Assembly (NCBI GenBank): GCA_951802425.1
Contig: OX637801.1
Span: 1,860,001-1,924,000, forward strand
Direction of reading: 5' to 3'
Length of the DNA stretch: 64,000 nt
Source: Clavaria fumosa
Lineage: Eukaryota > Basidiomycota > Agaricomycetes > Agaricales > Clavariaceae
Below are positions 1 to 11,063 of the stretch, one piece after another. The position numbers and the translations under genes were made by a program. The first letter of the stretch is position 1. Each line of letters starts with the position of its first letter. Under the pieces are notes generated by a model that saw only the letters and a program-made list of their open reading frames with translations, was not told where the DNA came from and did not search any database.

Positions 1-1
1 T

Positions 2-1258
2 GCTTTTGAGGACCTCCACCTTGAGAGTGTTGATATCTCCTCTGCATTCTTGAATGGAGATCTCAAGGAGGATGTCTTCATGCATCAGCCAGAGGGCTTT
101 GTGGAGAAGGGCAAAGACTGGGTGTGGCATCTCAAGAAGTCTATCTATGGCTTAAAGCAGGCTGGGAGATGCTGGCACCAAAAGCTCAATCAGGTCCTTG
201 AGAGCATGGGCTTCAAGAGGATCACTTGTGAGCACAGCATCTGGGTGTACCAGCAGGGAGATGCAAGGGTCATTGTCCCAGTCTTTATAGATGACATGAC
301 CATTGCTGCTAAGTCTATGGAGACCATTGAGGAAATTAAGTCTGGTCTTAGGAAGCACTTCAAGCTTCGAGATCTAGGACCTACCTCATGGCTGCTGGGT
401 GTGGAAATATCCAGAGACCGCCCCAAGCACTCCATTACACTCTCCCAAAGCCAATACATTCATACCCTGCTTGAACGCTTTGGACTTTCTGAGTGCACAC
501 CTGTGTCAACTCCCCTAGACCCTGGGACCAAGCTTAGTGCCTCTATGTCACCCACCACACCTGAGGAGACTGAGGAGATGTGCTCTGTGCCATACCTGCA
601 GGCTGTGGGCTCCCTCATGTACCTGGCTGTTGCCACTTGTCCAGATATTGCCTATGCAGTGGGTGTTCTTGCAAGGTTTAGTAAGAACCCTGGTCTGGCT
701 CATTGGAAGGCAGTGAAGCACCTGTTTCGCTACCTGAAAGGGACTATGGATCTGAAGCTTACCTATGCACCAGATCCTAGTTCACCTGAGCTGTTCACTA
801 CATTCAGTGATGCAGACCATGCAGGCAATCCTGACAATGGCAGGTCTACTGGGGGATATGTGGTGAAGATGGGCACTGGAGCTATCAGCTGGTCCAGCAG
901 ACTACAGGGGATTGTTGCACTCTCTACCACAGAGGCAGAATATGTTGCTGCCACATCTGCTGGTCAAGAGATCCTCTGGTTGCACAACCTGTTCCAGGAG
1001 ATGGGATACCCTGTCTCAGGCTCATCCACCCTGTTGCTTGATAGTGCATCTGCCCTTGCTGTTGCTAAGAATCCTGAACATCATGGCAGGATGAAGCACC
1101 TGGATTTGTGCTTTTATTGGCTCAGAGATGAGGTTGATAAGGGAGCCATATCTCTGAAACATGTTGGGACTGCAGCTATGGCAGCAGACATCTTGACCAA
1201 AGCTCTTGGCAGAGTCAAGGTCATGGAGATGCTGGAGATGCTTGGATTGAAAAGATGA
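2..1258 (+). CDS. Ty1/copia polyprotein, C-terminal part (RT end and RNase H), 5' truncated by window edge
   Basis: The open frame runs in from the left edge and ends with a TGA before a polypurine tract. It covers the second half of a copia reverse transcriptase (AFLNGD near the start, SIYGLKQAGRCW, a catalytic FIDDM where most copia RTs have YVDD, then LGVEI) and the whole RNase H domain (FSDADHAGN, ALSTTEAEYVA, LLDSASALAVAKNPEHHGRMKHLD, AADILTKAL). These motifs and their order (RT then RNase H at the C-terminus) are typical of Ty1/copia. No stop or frameshift is seen in this part, so the copy may be fairly young. The protein is clearly diverged from the two other copia elements in this window, so it is a separate family. 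Gag, protease and integrase would lie outside the window. Confidence 0.93.
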   Translation, partial: AFEDLHLESVDISSAFLNGDLKEDVFMHQPEGFVEKGKDWVWHLKKSIYGLKQAGRCWHQKLNQVLESMGFKRITCEHSIWVYQQGDARVIVPVFIDDMTIAAKSMETIEEIKSGLRKHFKLRDLGPTSWLLGVEISRDRPKHSITLSQSQYIHTLLERFGLSECTPVSTPLDPGTKLSASMSPTTPEETEEMCSVPYLQAVGSLMYLAVATCPDIAYAVGVLARFSKNPGLAHWKAVKHLFRYLKGTMDLKLTYAPDPSSPELFTTFSDADHAGNPDNGRSTGGYVVKMGTGAISWSSRLQGIVALSTTEAEYVAATSAGQEILWLHNLFQEMGYPVSGSSTLLLDSASALAVAKNPEHHGRMKHLDLCFYWLRDEVDKGAISLKHVGTAAMAADILTKALGRVKVMEMLEMLGLKR

Positions 1259-1282
1259 GAGAGTTGCCTCATCAAGGGGGTG

Positions 1283-1659
1283 TGTTGAGTTCTGTGATGA
1301 TGAGGAACTCTGTTTACATAATAGATACCTATTCTGGACATTGTTTACCTCTATTTGGCCAAAAAGCGGCTGAAGACCTGTGTCAGAGGCAATCAGTAGA
1401 GTTATCTCTTACTGAGTGCCTCTGGCCCAGGTATGTCATGTTTTGTACATTCCTATGCCTTGAATACATCTCTTACTGAGTGCCTCTGGCCCAGCTAACA
1501 CTTTGTTAGCTTCTGGTGACCCTCCCTGGGCACCATCTCGAGGTTTTGGCCTATCTGGCCTTCTCATTCCCTACTCACTGTCACTGCCCACTCCCTACTC
1601 ACTATAGTCCTTGCTGTAGCTGTCACTGCCTACCAACTGTCCCTGTCACTGCCTGTTCA
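1283..1659 (+). repeat. 3' LTR of the first copia element (right end uncertain)
   Basis: A polypurine tract (ATCAAGGGGG, 1271-1280) lies just after the polyprotein stop and is followed by TGTTGAGTTCTG, a typical copia LTR start. The right end is placed at a CA (1658-1659) just before the stop codon of the Helitron gene, but without the 5' LTR or a target duplication this is a guess. Inside there is a direct repeat of about 27 bp (1403-1430 and 1469-1496, sharing TACTGAGTGCCTCTGGCCCA), then a short palindrome with an 8-bp stem at 1493-1511. Confidence 0.55.
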
Positions 1660-1665
1660 TTTACT

Positions 1666-4600
1666 TTACAAGCATGCATACACAGCTAAGACCAGTTTTC
1701 TGGCTCTGCAGTTTGCTAAGAAGACATCTGTCACTGTCTGTAAATTACCATCCTGCTTACAGCTTTCTTTTGTTGTCATTCCATCATGATACCATATCAT
1801 ACCATCTTTATCAATTATATGTGATGTAAAGTGATAACCTCCATGGTATATGATGCCTCTCAGGTGAAATTGGACTGAACCACTAACTACATTCAGCTTA
1901 ATTGTATGACTTGTGACTATGTTACAGCCAGGATATTCCAAAATTAATAGAGGTGGGGGCTGTTGATACAAGATTGAGTTTGATGCTTTAGTGTGACATT
2001 CAGGACACTCTGGATATACTTGATCTTTCAAAGAGTCCACCCATTCTGCAGTGGTAATAGAAACCCTTTGCCTATTTGCATGCAATACACACTCTAGCCT
2101 ATGTACCCCCTCATAATGACATTTTGAACATCTGACTTGTGACAAAGTCATTATGTCACTTGATGTCATCATTGCAATGGCTAAATCTGCTACACTTGTC
2201 CCAACTTGACCTAACTGGAATTGTATAGGATCCTTCTTGTGCAAGTGAAGCTTTAATGCATCTCTTACTTCTTCAAATGTAGTTGTTTGTTGTAACATCT
2301 GCACAAAACCATCTACAAGAAGAGACAAGTATGTATTCCCTACTGATTTTAGTCTCTCAGTCCAAACACTTGTCCTTTGACTCCATATTGCATGAATGAT
2401 CACAAATAAAGAATCATATGCACAGCTCCAGTTCATGTTATTCCATGTCAATCCATGCAAAGACATGCTTCCCTTTGTGACACTATTCTGAACTTTGATC
2501 TTCAATTTTTTGGCAATCTGATGACTATCTAAATCTTCCAAGTAATGCTTCTTCATTGAATGGACATGATGAAACTGTTGACCCTTATTTACAGGCTCAA
2601 GGACCATATGAGTCATTTGATGCAAGTGGTCAAGGTCTTTTGGTTTGTGTTTATTAACAGACTGCCATGGATCATAATTGTGTGGAGATGATGTAATGAA
2701 GGGATCTTTGCTACACCATCTCAAACAGGAATCAGTCTTGTCAGGAATGTACATATCCCCTTTCCACTCCTGAAACTGACTGATCAAGGTGTTTTGTATC
2801 TTGCCATTGATATGTGCAGGAAGATGACCTTCATATCTCATCCTTGTAATGTCATCTAGAATCTCTTGTTCTCGAAATTCCTGTCGGAGATAACCAGAAC
2901 ATCCTTTAGTAAGGACCCTGGAATCAAATCCCTGTATGATGACTGTACCAGATGCTGAAGCACTTCGAGACAAAGCAGTGTAATATGCCATGTGTGATGT
3001 GCAGCTATTCAAATGAACTACATTGTATGGCCTTGTCTTCCCTTGTGAAGCATGAGCTGTCATAGCAAAATTTGGCAATACCCACACCTGTTGTCTCTCA
3101 ATGTTTTCTGTTCTGTCACTTGGGAACATGCAATTAATTGTTTTTTTCCCTTTCACAAGAGGTACAACATTACGTGGTAGGCCTGGTAAATGAATGGTTT
3201 GAGGTGGATTATCAAGTCTTACAAAAAGGGTGTCAAGAACATATTTATTATGTTGCCCTTTCCCACTTTGCCATCCAGCAACAAAGCCCTCTTGACCTTT
3301 TGTTATGCATAACTCTGTAGCTTCATTATTTCTAATCATCACAGGCATTCCAATGCACAATGACAATTTCCCTGCAAAGTGTTCTGTAGATCCATGCCTG
3401 ACTTTCCATATCTCTCTCTGAGTGTCAAAGTCAATACTATCTGAGGAGTGTAACATTGAATGACCTGCTCTACTGCCACTTCTTTTCTTTTTTACAGCAG
3501 GGTCCCATCCTTTCCCCCACTTGTCCTTAGAGAAAAAATTGGTCAATCTTTGACCAGTATCTGCTGCAAATCTTTCACATCCAAGTTGATTGATCATGTC
3601 TTTCTGAGTGTGCATACCACAAATGATTGGGACATTTTGGAAATTCTTAGACACAAGCTTAGGTTGGTTTGGAAGCATCCCTGCAATTCTACTTTGCAAG
3701 AAACGTATGTCATGTGGTGTGCATGCCCCATATCTCATATTTACAAGTGCAGTTCGAAATGCAGCATCACATGTGGTTTGACTTGTCTGTCGCATGTTTT
3801 CTCTAAGTATAACAACTGTGGTCACTTGATGCCAAAGGGCCCTACCTATTGCTGCTTGTTGCAAATGTGGTTTTAATGATGATTCATTTTGTGTTCCAAT
3901 TGATCCACTATAAAGAGGAGCACCACCAACAGGGGGGAGTTGTGCAAAGTCACCAGCAAAAATCATATTTATGCCTCCAAAAGGTACATCAATCACTCCT
4001 GTGACTTTGGCTAATTGTGCGCTGATCTTGTACAGGTCATGACATGCCACCATAGAAACTTCATCTATAAAGATGTAATTCACTCCTTCAAGTCTGGCCT
4101 GTACATGAGCCATTGAAGCACCTCCTCTACCAATACTGCCAACTTGAATCCCCAAGGCAGAATGATATGTAGAACCTGCCAGTAATGCTGCTGATGTTCC
4201 TGTGGGTCCTAATATTAGGAACCTATAAGACTCTTGTCTTTGCAAGAAGAATTGCTTCAATGCTTTAATCACTTGTGATTTACCTGTTCCACCCATCCCA
4301 CCTAAGTACATTCTAAGTTGCTTACTTCCTTGTGTCACAGCATGATTGCCAACAATTCTAAAAGCTCTCTCTTGCTCCTTGTTCAGGTTGAAGGTCATGA
4401 CAGCCAGATCTAGTTGTTCTTGATCTGCTTTATGCTGAGCTTGAAATTTCTTGTGTAAATAAGAAGAGTCAACTATAGAGACTTTTCCATCCCCTTGTAA
4501 TGCCAGGTCTATGTTTTTGTCAGAGTTGTTCTTTATAATAGTAGCACTTCTTTCAGCTAACACTGCATTTCGCTTTTCTTGTACAACCATCTTCCATTTT

Positions 4601-6505
4601 TCAGCTTGCTGCATTACTTCAGGTTTATATGGATTGGTGTCTATGAGATCTATGCCATCTGGACTTTCATCAAGCCACCCAGCATTTCTCACACAGTTCT
4701 CTGTAGCATTCATTTGAGCCTGTATTACTTTACCTCGTGCACCAAGTGTAGTGTAACAATTCAGCCCATAATTCACCTTGTCTTCCCCTTTGTCATCCCC
4801 AAAATCATCTCCCTGTCCACATTCTACATCATCCCAATCATCAGTTGCTGAACTTTGCATGCCCAAACCAGGTGTAGACATATTTTGCTTCATTTGAGCA
4901 GCAAAGTCATCCCTTGCATCATTACACTCATACCTTATATTGAAATTATCCATTAACTTAAATTGCCCTTGTGTAAAGGCATAAATTTCAAAAGCTTCAT
5001 CCCAGGTCTGCCCTTGTAGTTTTAGATCCTTTCCATTTCTCCATGGCTTAAATAGTGTGAGCATTGTGGCACAATAATACTCCCGATCACCCCAATCACG
5101 CCTTGGGAGAGTGCCTCCTATGAAGTTAGGCACTACTTCACCTTTTCTATCATCAAACTTCACCATATGAGTTTCGTGCAAGGGATGCTCCTTCATATAT
5201 AATTTATCTACTATGGTACTGTCTTCATTGTGTAACTTACGTGTGCTCTCATGAATGGCACATGGTGCCTCTGCTTCATCTTGGCATGTGTCATCATAGA
5301 CAAGGTTCAGTTCATCGTCAGTGTCTGCACATACAACCCTTGATGCTGATTGACATTGTTGGGGTGCATGTAATACATTCTCACATTCTGCTTCTGTATC
5401 TACATCTTGAAATAGATCTAGTTCATCAATTTCTCTTGCTACCTTTAAATACTGTTGTTGTGATGAAGGTTGTTTAACCCTAGAAGCTTTCTGAACCCAC
5501 TCATATAATGTGATATCATCATACTTCATTGGCCTATACAGATAGTCTTGCACTGATGATACTCCAACATAGCGATTTTGTACACGTTGTAACATCACCT
5601 TGTCTGGTCCTTCTATGTCAACTTCATTTTGAGCATTCTCACTCCAAGGCTTCAATGCTTCCTTTACATACTGCCTCCAGTAAATGGTAACAAAGACATG
5701 GCTTGTATAATGATCTGGATTGCCCAACAGATAGAGAGATGCCATTGGACTTCCTATCTCCATCTTTGATGTCAATGTATTCACAATTTGTACAATCAAA
5801 CATCGTGCTTTCTCTTTGCGACTCATATTTCCTCCAAGCATTGTGGAATTACAATTGAACACTCCTCTTATTGCTTCAAAAATGCTATAAGTTTTCAGTC
5901 CAGGCTTTGTAATATAGTCTGAAACATATGCCACTACAGCTTTAATTGCAGTCCCTGATAGAAGGCTAGTCACATCTGTGTTACATCGCAGTAGATATGT
6001 CACAAGTGGAGTGAATGTATTCAACCATGCCTCTCTTTTTTTAATATGAAGTGCACCTGTTTTCATATCAACTTCAGTCTGTAAGTAAATATGATGTGGA
6101 AACCTGGCTTTACATAGTCCATATTTGTTAATACAAGATGGTCTACCCTTTGCATGGGTTCCGCTCCCCATGACCTGATTTTTGGTGCAAGTATGGATAT
6201 TTGAATGAAATATCAAGTCATCAACCTCTGCATTATATTTCTCCTTCCATGATTTGGTGTGAGAACAATTGGTTCTTTCCTTACATTGACAAATTGGAGG
6301 AGGGGGATTAGGCAGTGTTTGTGTTGGATCTTGGTAGCTTGGACATGTTGCATTATGTTCTACACTATTTTTGACATCACTCATTGATCCAGTCAAAAAC
6401 TCTCCTGAATGGACTCCCTCAAGATATTCAACTATCTTTTGGAGGAAATCAGAGGATGTGTCCATTATTTTGTCTCGGATTTCCTGTGGTGATAATGCAA
6501 ATTTA
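1666..6505 (-). pseudogene. Helitron 1 RepHel, C-terminal part: Rep motif 3, PIF1-like helicase, USP/USPL1-like peptidase domain
   Basis: Open for about 1,610 codons. Near the start AYVSDYITK matches the two-tyrosine Rep motif that follows the HUH motif in Helitrons. The helicase domain has Walker A GGMGGTGKS (about residue 745), Walker B IFIDEVSM, FAGDFAQLPPVGG and a C-terminal MTAHASQGKT, as in PIF1/Helitron helicases. After the helicase come about 270 residues with a cysteine box (NWSCAYDSLF, about residue 1370), two CxxC pairs (CSKC, CPEC) and a histidine box (GGYHFTSHI, about residue 1566). That order is what ubiquitin-specific proteases, and the SUMO protease USPL1, show. The upstream part of the gene is cut off by a solo LTR; the first codons of the present open frame (MMGEITQFQ) are LTR sequence. 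The insertion plus target duplication is 324 bp, so the frame is kept across it. Confidence 0.85.
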
Positions 6506-6824
6506 TGTTGGAATTGGGTTATCTCACCCATCAATCAGATAAGCGTTTAGTCAATTCTCTTTAGTCATCAGTCCGGGCCCCTTAGTAATACAGTCATGTG
6601 ATTACTTTGAGGTACTAACGCCATTGGTAGTTATTATTAGCTATCACATGACCACAGTAGTATATAAGTAGCTCACCAGATGTAGTAGATACCCATCTGG
6701 TTATCCAGTTTTGTGCCCCAGACTACCACTACCGCTACCGACTCGACTTCGCTCATCGTCACTGTCGTCATCCTTCGATAGGATCCTCACCGATCAGCAC
6801 ACCGACAACCAGATTCTATTAACA
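6506..6824 (+). repeat. Solo LTR of the gag-only family, subfamily A
   Basis: 319 bp starting TGTTGGAATTGG and ending TCTATTAACA, flanked by the 5-bp direct repeat ATTTA (6501-6505 and 6825-6829). It is nearly the same sequence as the LTRs of the gag-only element at 7286-8645, in opposite orientation. It contains a TATA-like TATATAAG at 6661-6668. It lies inside the Rep region of Helitron 1. Recombination between the two LTRs of a full element, deleting the interior, is the usual way such solo LTRs arise. Confidence 0.95.
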
Positions 6825-7285
6825 ATTTAATCCATACAAGCATATGCATGTGTAGTGTGAGGCGACCTTGTTGTTCTACTGTTCCATAATATGCAGCTGT
6901 ATCTCCATAAAGTCCAGAATGCTTTTTCCCAATGCCTAAAACATGTCTGATAAACATTTTGGACATGAAATGGAAAAACCTTGCCCCTGCTACAGGATTC
7001 TGTGCAATTAACCTGTACCATTGTTCATAACTTTTGATGCTGGGTTGAAATTGGTCTTGTGTGTCAGCATAATACAGAGAAATGGGGTGCTTGACATCTG
7101 CAGGTGCAAATGTAATGAACCATGATGGTGCTCCAATGAAAGAGATCAAAGCCCAAATTTCATTACACATATACTTCTTGTTGGTGATTGAACCCTTCAC
7201 ATGACCTCCCACATGATCAATATCCTTCAACAGCTGAAAACACACCTTTTCCTCATTGGTTTCTGGGTTAACTGCTTCTCCTTTT
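6825..7285 (-). pseudogene. Helitron 1 RepHel, Rep (HUH endonuclease) segment
   Basis: In the same frame as the helicase piece below it once the solo LTR and one target copy are removed. It contains the Rep HUH motif as GRLTLHMHMLVW, preceded by FITFAPADVKHP and AYYGTVEQQ, which are typical of the replication-initiator domain that nicks DNA during rolling-circle transposition. The upstream end is broken by the gag-only LTR element. The open stretch ends in LTR sequence on its 3' side. Confidence 0.88.
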
Positions 7286-7593
7286 TGTAAATAGAATCTG
7301 GTTGTCGGTGTGCTGATCAGTGAGGATCCTATCGAAGGACGACAACGGTGACGATGAGCGAAGTCGAGTCGGTAGTGGTAGTGGTAGACCGGGGCACAAA
7401 ACTGGATAACCAGATGGGTATCTACTACATCTGGTGAGCTACTTATATACTACTGTGGTCATGTGATAGCTAATAATAACTACCAATGGCGTTAGTACCT
7501 CAAAGTAATCACATGACTGTATTACTAAGGGGCCCGGACTGATGACTAAAGAGAATTTATCTGATTGATGGGTGAGATAACCCAATTCCAACA
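7286..7593 (-). repeat. 3' LTR of gag-only copy 1
   Basis: 308-bp terminal repeat, same sequence as 8327-8645 apart from a deletion of 11 bp near its inner end. On the plus strand it begins TGTAAATAG where most copies have TGTTAATAG. Confidence 0.92.
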
Positions 7594-7624
7594 CTCCCCC
7601 GTAATCGAATCCATCGATCAGTCT

Positions 7625-8293
7625 TCAGGCAGGAGCGGTGGCGACAGCAGGCGTGCGGGCACGGCGGCGGTCTCGATTGGATTGCGCAATCCGGCGGCGC
7701 AATTCAGTGGCCTCGGCGGCGATGGTCGTGGAGGCGGCATAGAGTGGCGGCGGCGGATAGTAGTAGGGGGCTGGTCCAAGCGGCGGCGGGAAGTAAGGGG
7801 CGGCAGGGGGTGGCGCCTCGAAGGGGCGCTGAGCCCGTCGCTTCTTGTTCTGTGCGATGCGGTGTTGGACGGCGGAGGGGTCGGCGGTGTGGCAATCGGG
7901 TGCCGTATGACCACGAGCGTGGCACTTCTCACACTTGGTGTATCGACCGGGTGTGGGGGTGCCTCGGGTTGCTCGACCTGTAGAGGGAGCTGCGACGCTA
8001 GCACGGGCGGCGGCGACGGTGGTCTCAGCGTCAACGAGGCGGGTGCGGGTGTCGGACATGTTCATATCAAGTTCGTCGAGTAGGGCGTTTGTGTCATCCA
8101 TACGCCACTCAAGCTGAGCAAGGCGCTCGAGTATCGATGCGAAGAGAGAGTTGACTGACGCGCGCCATGTGGTGATCAGCGAAATAACCCAAACGATGAT
8201 AGCAGAGGGGGTGCTGGTCGGGCGCGTGGAAAGTAAGTTGTCCAGTTCTTGTGGCCGGCTTCGGGTCGTGTCGGTCGAGTGGGACGAAGACAT
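7625..8293 (-). CDS. Gag-like zinc-knuckle protein of gag-only copy 1 (222 aa)
   Basis: The only coding region of the element, filling most of the space between the LTRs. The N-terminal part (residues 30-95) has a hydrophobic stretch (AIIVWVISLI) followed by a likely coiled coil (ILERLAQLEWRMDD, ALLDELD). Then comes a CCHC zinc knuckle with cysteines and histidine at 121, 124, 129 and 134 (CEKCHARGHTAPDC, spacing CX2CX4HX4C), a nucleic-acid-binding motif typical of retroviral and retrotransposon Gag. The C-terminal part is basic and rich in proline and tyrosine. Length and layout are kept in copies 2 and 3 (223 aa each), so the frame appears to be under constraint or very young. Function as a Gag is inferred from the knuckle and the element structure; I do not recognise the N-terminal domain. 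Confidence 0.85.
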   Translation of the reverse strand: MSSSHSTDTTRSRPQELDNLLSTRPTSTPSAIIVWVISLITTWRASVNSLFASILERLAQLEWRMDDTNALLDELDMNMSDTRTRLVDAETTVAAARASVAAPSTGRATRGTPTPGRYTKCEKCHARGHTAPDCHTADPSAVQHRIAQNKKRRAQRPFEAPPPAAPYFPPPLGPAPYYYPPPPLYAASTTIAAEATELRRRIAQSNRDRRRARTPAVATAPA

Positions 8294-8326
8294 TATCGAG
8301 GAGGCGCACAGGTTGGTATCTGGTTA

Positions 8327-8645
8327 TGTAAATAGAATCTGGTTGTCGGTGTGCTGATCGGTGAGGATCCTATCGAAGGACGACGACGGTGACGATGAGC
8401 GAAGTCGAGTCGGTAGCGGTAGTGGTAGTCCGGGGCACAAAACTGGATAACCAGATGGGTATCTACTACATCTGGTGAGCTACTTATATACTACTGTGGT
8501 CATGTGATAGCTAATAATAACTACCAATGGCGTTAGTACCTCAAAGTAATCACATGACTGTATTACTAAGGGGCCCGGACTGATGACTAAAGAGAATTGA
8601 CTAAACGCTTATCTGATTGATGGGTGAGATAACCCAATTCCAACA
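8327..8645 (-). repeat. 5' LTR of gag-only copy 1
   Basis: 319-bp terminal repeat, matching 7286-7593 and, in opposite orientation, the solo LTR at 6506-6824. Contains the TATATAAG-type promoter signal on the minus strand. Confidence 0.92.
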
Positions 8646-8650
8646 CTTTT

Positions 8651-9955
8651 TTCCATTCTTGAAGTGAGATTTGATAAAGCAGAAAGGTCTACATCCAGTA
8701 ACCTTTTAGAAATGTCTTCAAATTTAGTATTTTCTGCAAGTAAATACCCTCCACTTGTGCTCTGCTTAATTTGCTCATGGTTAAAGGCTATCAGTGGAAA
8801 GTAAGGATCCTTCGAAATCTTTTGTCATGGTACATCAATAAAGTGTTGCTTATGTGCAAAATCTGATATATGTACTGCATGAAGGTTGTTTCCAATCCCT
8901 CCAAGACCATATGGAAAAAGCCATGGCATCATCTGTGGAAATAGTTGAGGGTTGTTATATATACTTTCTGCTTGAGGTGCATGACCTATGGCTAGAACTT
9001 TCCTGTTCTTTGTGAGGTGTTCAAGGGCAATTGCTTTAAGAGCTTTTAGGCTTTTTGTAGAATACTCTTCTCCTGTTAAGCCATGGACAACAAATGGACA
9101 AATTCCATTTTCAACTCCCTCTTCTCTTTCATCATCATTGACTGCTGTTGACTCTGGATCCTTATTTTCATATGACAGACGATAGTCTACAACCACAGGA
9201 GGTTCATCCTCTGGGTACTCCTCAAGGTTCCGCAATGATATTTCCAAATCATAATAATCAGAGTGATTAAGTTTCAGCCACTCCAAAGCATCTCTAACCT
9301 TTTTGCGTCTGACTAAGAGTGGCATTCTTTCAAAGTCTGATTTAGTGGGTTGACATGGTCCTGTATATATGAATGCTAGTACATCATCAAGCTCCTCTAT
9401 TGGTGGAGGCAGCACATCATACACTTTGGGTATTGGATTTGCAAATGTGATTGCATTGGCTCTCATTTTGTGCATTCCAGATGAAACACGAACTATACAT
9501 CGGTTGTGACGAACTCTAGCAACCAGTAGCTGTTCTGCAAAAGAAAGTTTGGCTAATGCATGTGGTACCTCTCCAATCCAGTTTCCATTTGCAAGACTCA
9601 TGACAGGTATCTTTTCTTTCTTTAAAGATGTGTGGCATGTCATACATATTTTATCTGCTTTTGGTAGCAATACAGGGCCTGATAGCTCTGTCACTCTTTC
9701 TGCCTCACTTTTACATTCTGCTTGTGTGACCCCAGGTCTGACTAATATATCAAGATTTAAGTCAACATCAACAAGCTGTCTCATGTCACAAATTAAGGTC
9801 AACCTTCCACATACTGCACATCCTTGTTCCTGAATGCAATCAATCAATGGCCATGTCATTACATGCGTCAGACAAAATTTGGTGCTGCAATTCATAAGAT
9901 GGAGGTGGAGGTGGGAAGGTGCGGCATCTGCCTCCCTTGCCTGGTTTTGATACAC
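8651..9955 (-). pseudogene. Helitron 1 RepHel, N-terminal part (DUF6570 and Helitron_like_N)
   Basis: Open down to 8825 as 376 residues. It contains a cysteine pair (CAVCGR), then KICMTCHTSL and IPVMSLANGNWIGEVPHAL, the DUF6570 signature found N-terminal to fungal Helitron Rep domains, then NNPQLFPQMMPWLFPYGLGG, the start of the Helitron_like_N domain. The frame breaks at 8825 (stop after HFIDVP); the expected continuation is found in other frames between 8825 and 8651, so there are at least two small indels there. Another frameshift at about 9840 separates this part from the upstream proline-rich segment. The gene is dead by these lesions as well as by the insertions. Confidence 0.85.
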
Positions 9956-10590
9956 CTTTCATATGAACCTCTCTATCCTCAGCATAAGTGATGTCACTCA
10001 ATTTTTTTGATACACCATTCATATGAAACTTTCTATCCTCAGCACAAGTGATTTCACTCAATTTAGTTGTATCTTTCCTACCTTTTCAATACTTTTCAGC
10101 AGATTTCAAATTCATTCTTTTGTACGCAGCACCCATCCTCTTTTGATACTTTCTTACACTTGCAAGATTGTCTGATTTGGATGCCTTAAGAAGTTCATGG
10201 ATATTTATACGCTGAAGTACAGACACAAATTCAGCACAGTTATCACATTTGTGTTTCATTATAAGGGCCTTGAGTTTTTCTTTTTGTATTTTAGTGCTCG
10301 TGTATATATTGTGCTGTTTGGCAATTAGTTTCAACTCCATCACAGTTAGATACTCGACTAACATTTCCTTTGGAATGTTGCACACATACTCATGCAGAAA
10401 TGCATCACTGATTTCGATGTATGTCTTGAACTTGTATAAGTCATTGTTATGCTCTATAATCTCCTGCATGTAAGGCAAGATATCATCATATGAGAATGCA
10501 CATAAACCACCTCCCATAATCTTGCTGTGTGGAATAAAACCCAATGGGTGTTTTGGTTTCTTCAACGCTTTCACTGACAGTGTGGCATAT
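9840..10590 (-). pseudogene. Helitron 1 extreme N-terminal region with SAP-like segment and a duplicated 22-residue repeat
   Basis: Upstream of the DUF6570 part, still on the minus strand. At 9960-10060 a 22-residue unit occurs twice (ITCAEDRKFHMNGVSK and ITYAEDREVHMKGVSK), followed by a proline run (TFPPPPPSYEL). Further upstream (10086-10590) the residues MLVEYLTVMELKLIAKQHN with a later CDNCAEFV pair resemble the SAP-like, DNA-binding start that fungal Helitron proteins often have. Frames differ between the pieces, so indels or a small intron separate them. The assignment to Helitron 1 rests on order and strand. Confidence 0.55.
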
Positions 10591-10724
10591 ATGTGACAAT
10601 TCATCAATTTTCTCCAAAATACAATTACCAGCTTTCCTTTGAAAATTTTACTGCTTGTCTTCCAAAAATTGAAACACATGAAACAGATAAAAACAAAACA
10701 ATATATGAATGCTTGTGGACAAGT

Positions 10725-11060
10725 GTGGTATACATTGCAACAAGAACCCCAAAAGGCCTGAGCAGCATAAGCTGGGTGGACTTTATAATACTCCTGTCCT
10801 TGTAGTGACATAAAACTGGAATTTGTGTCATGATAATGCACCCTAGAATATACAGCACAACAACAAGAATCCAAATAAGCCTGAGCGGCATAAGCAGCAT
10901 GGTCTTTTCCTTGTAGCAATGCAAAACTGGCATTTGTGTCATGATAATAGATGCTATTGTGACAAGAATCCCAAAAAGCCCAAGCGGCATAAGCAGCATG
11001 GACTACATAATACTCCGGTCCTTGTAAGGACGCAGAACTGGAGTTTGTATTGCGATAATA
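10725..11060. repeat. Degenerate tandem repeat, about 110-120 bp unit
   Basis: Three diverged units share the words CCTTGTA, AAAACTGG, TTTGTGTCATGATAAT and AAGCCYRAGCGGCATAAGC. They lie directly beside the 45-bp repeat array and are open in the same minus-strand frame as it, but nothing about the composition suggests a functional protein. Confidence 0.7.
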
Positions 11061-11063
11061 CAT

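Larger units (their letters stand above)
7286..8645 (-). mobile_element. Gag-only LTR retrotransposon, copy 1 (TR-GAG-like, subfamily A)
   Basis: A complete 1,360-bp element: LTRs at 7286-7593 (308 bp) and 8327-8645 (319 bp), 5-bp target duplication CTTTT (7281-7285 and 8646-8650), a polypurine tract next to the downstream LTR (reads CCCCC at 7596-7600 on the plus strand) and a single coding region. The left LTR lacks 11 bp that the right one has. No protease, reverse transcriptase or integrase is present, so the element is non-autonomous. It is inserted in the N-terminal half of Helitron 1. I did not find a convincing tRNA primer-binding site after the 5' LTR. Confidence 0.93.

Noticed and set aside
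1493..1511. Palindrome AGCTAACACTTTGTTAGCT as the 3' hairpin of Helitron 1
   Set aside because: No CTRR follows on the minus strand and it sits next to a direct repeat inside the copia LTR region, so it is more likely LTR sequence.
7565..8357. Plus-strand open frames overlapping gag-only copy 1 (and the matching ones in copies 2 and 3)
   Set aside because: Shadow frames of the GC-rich gag gene; the CCHC knuckle and element structure are only sensible on the other strand.
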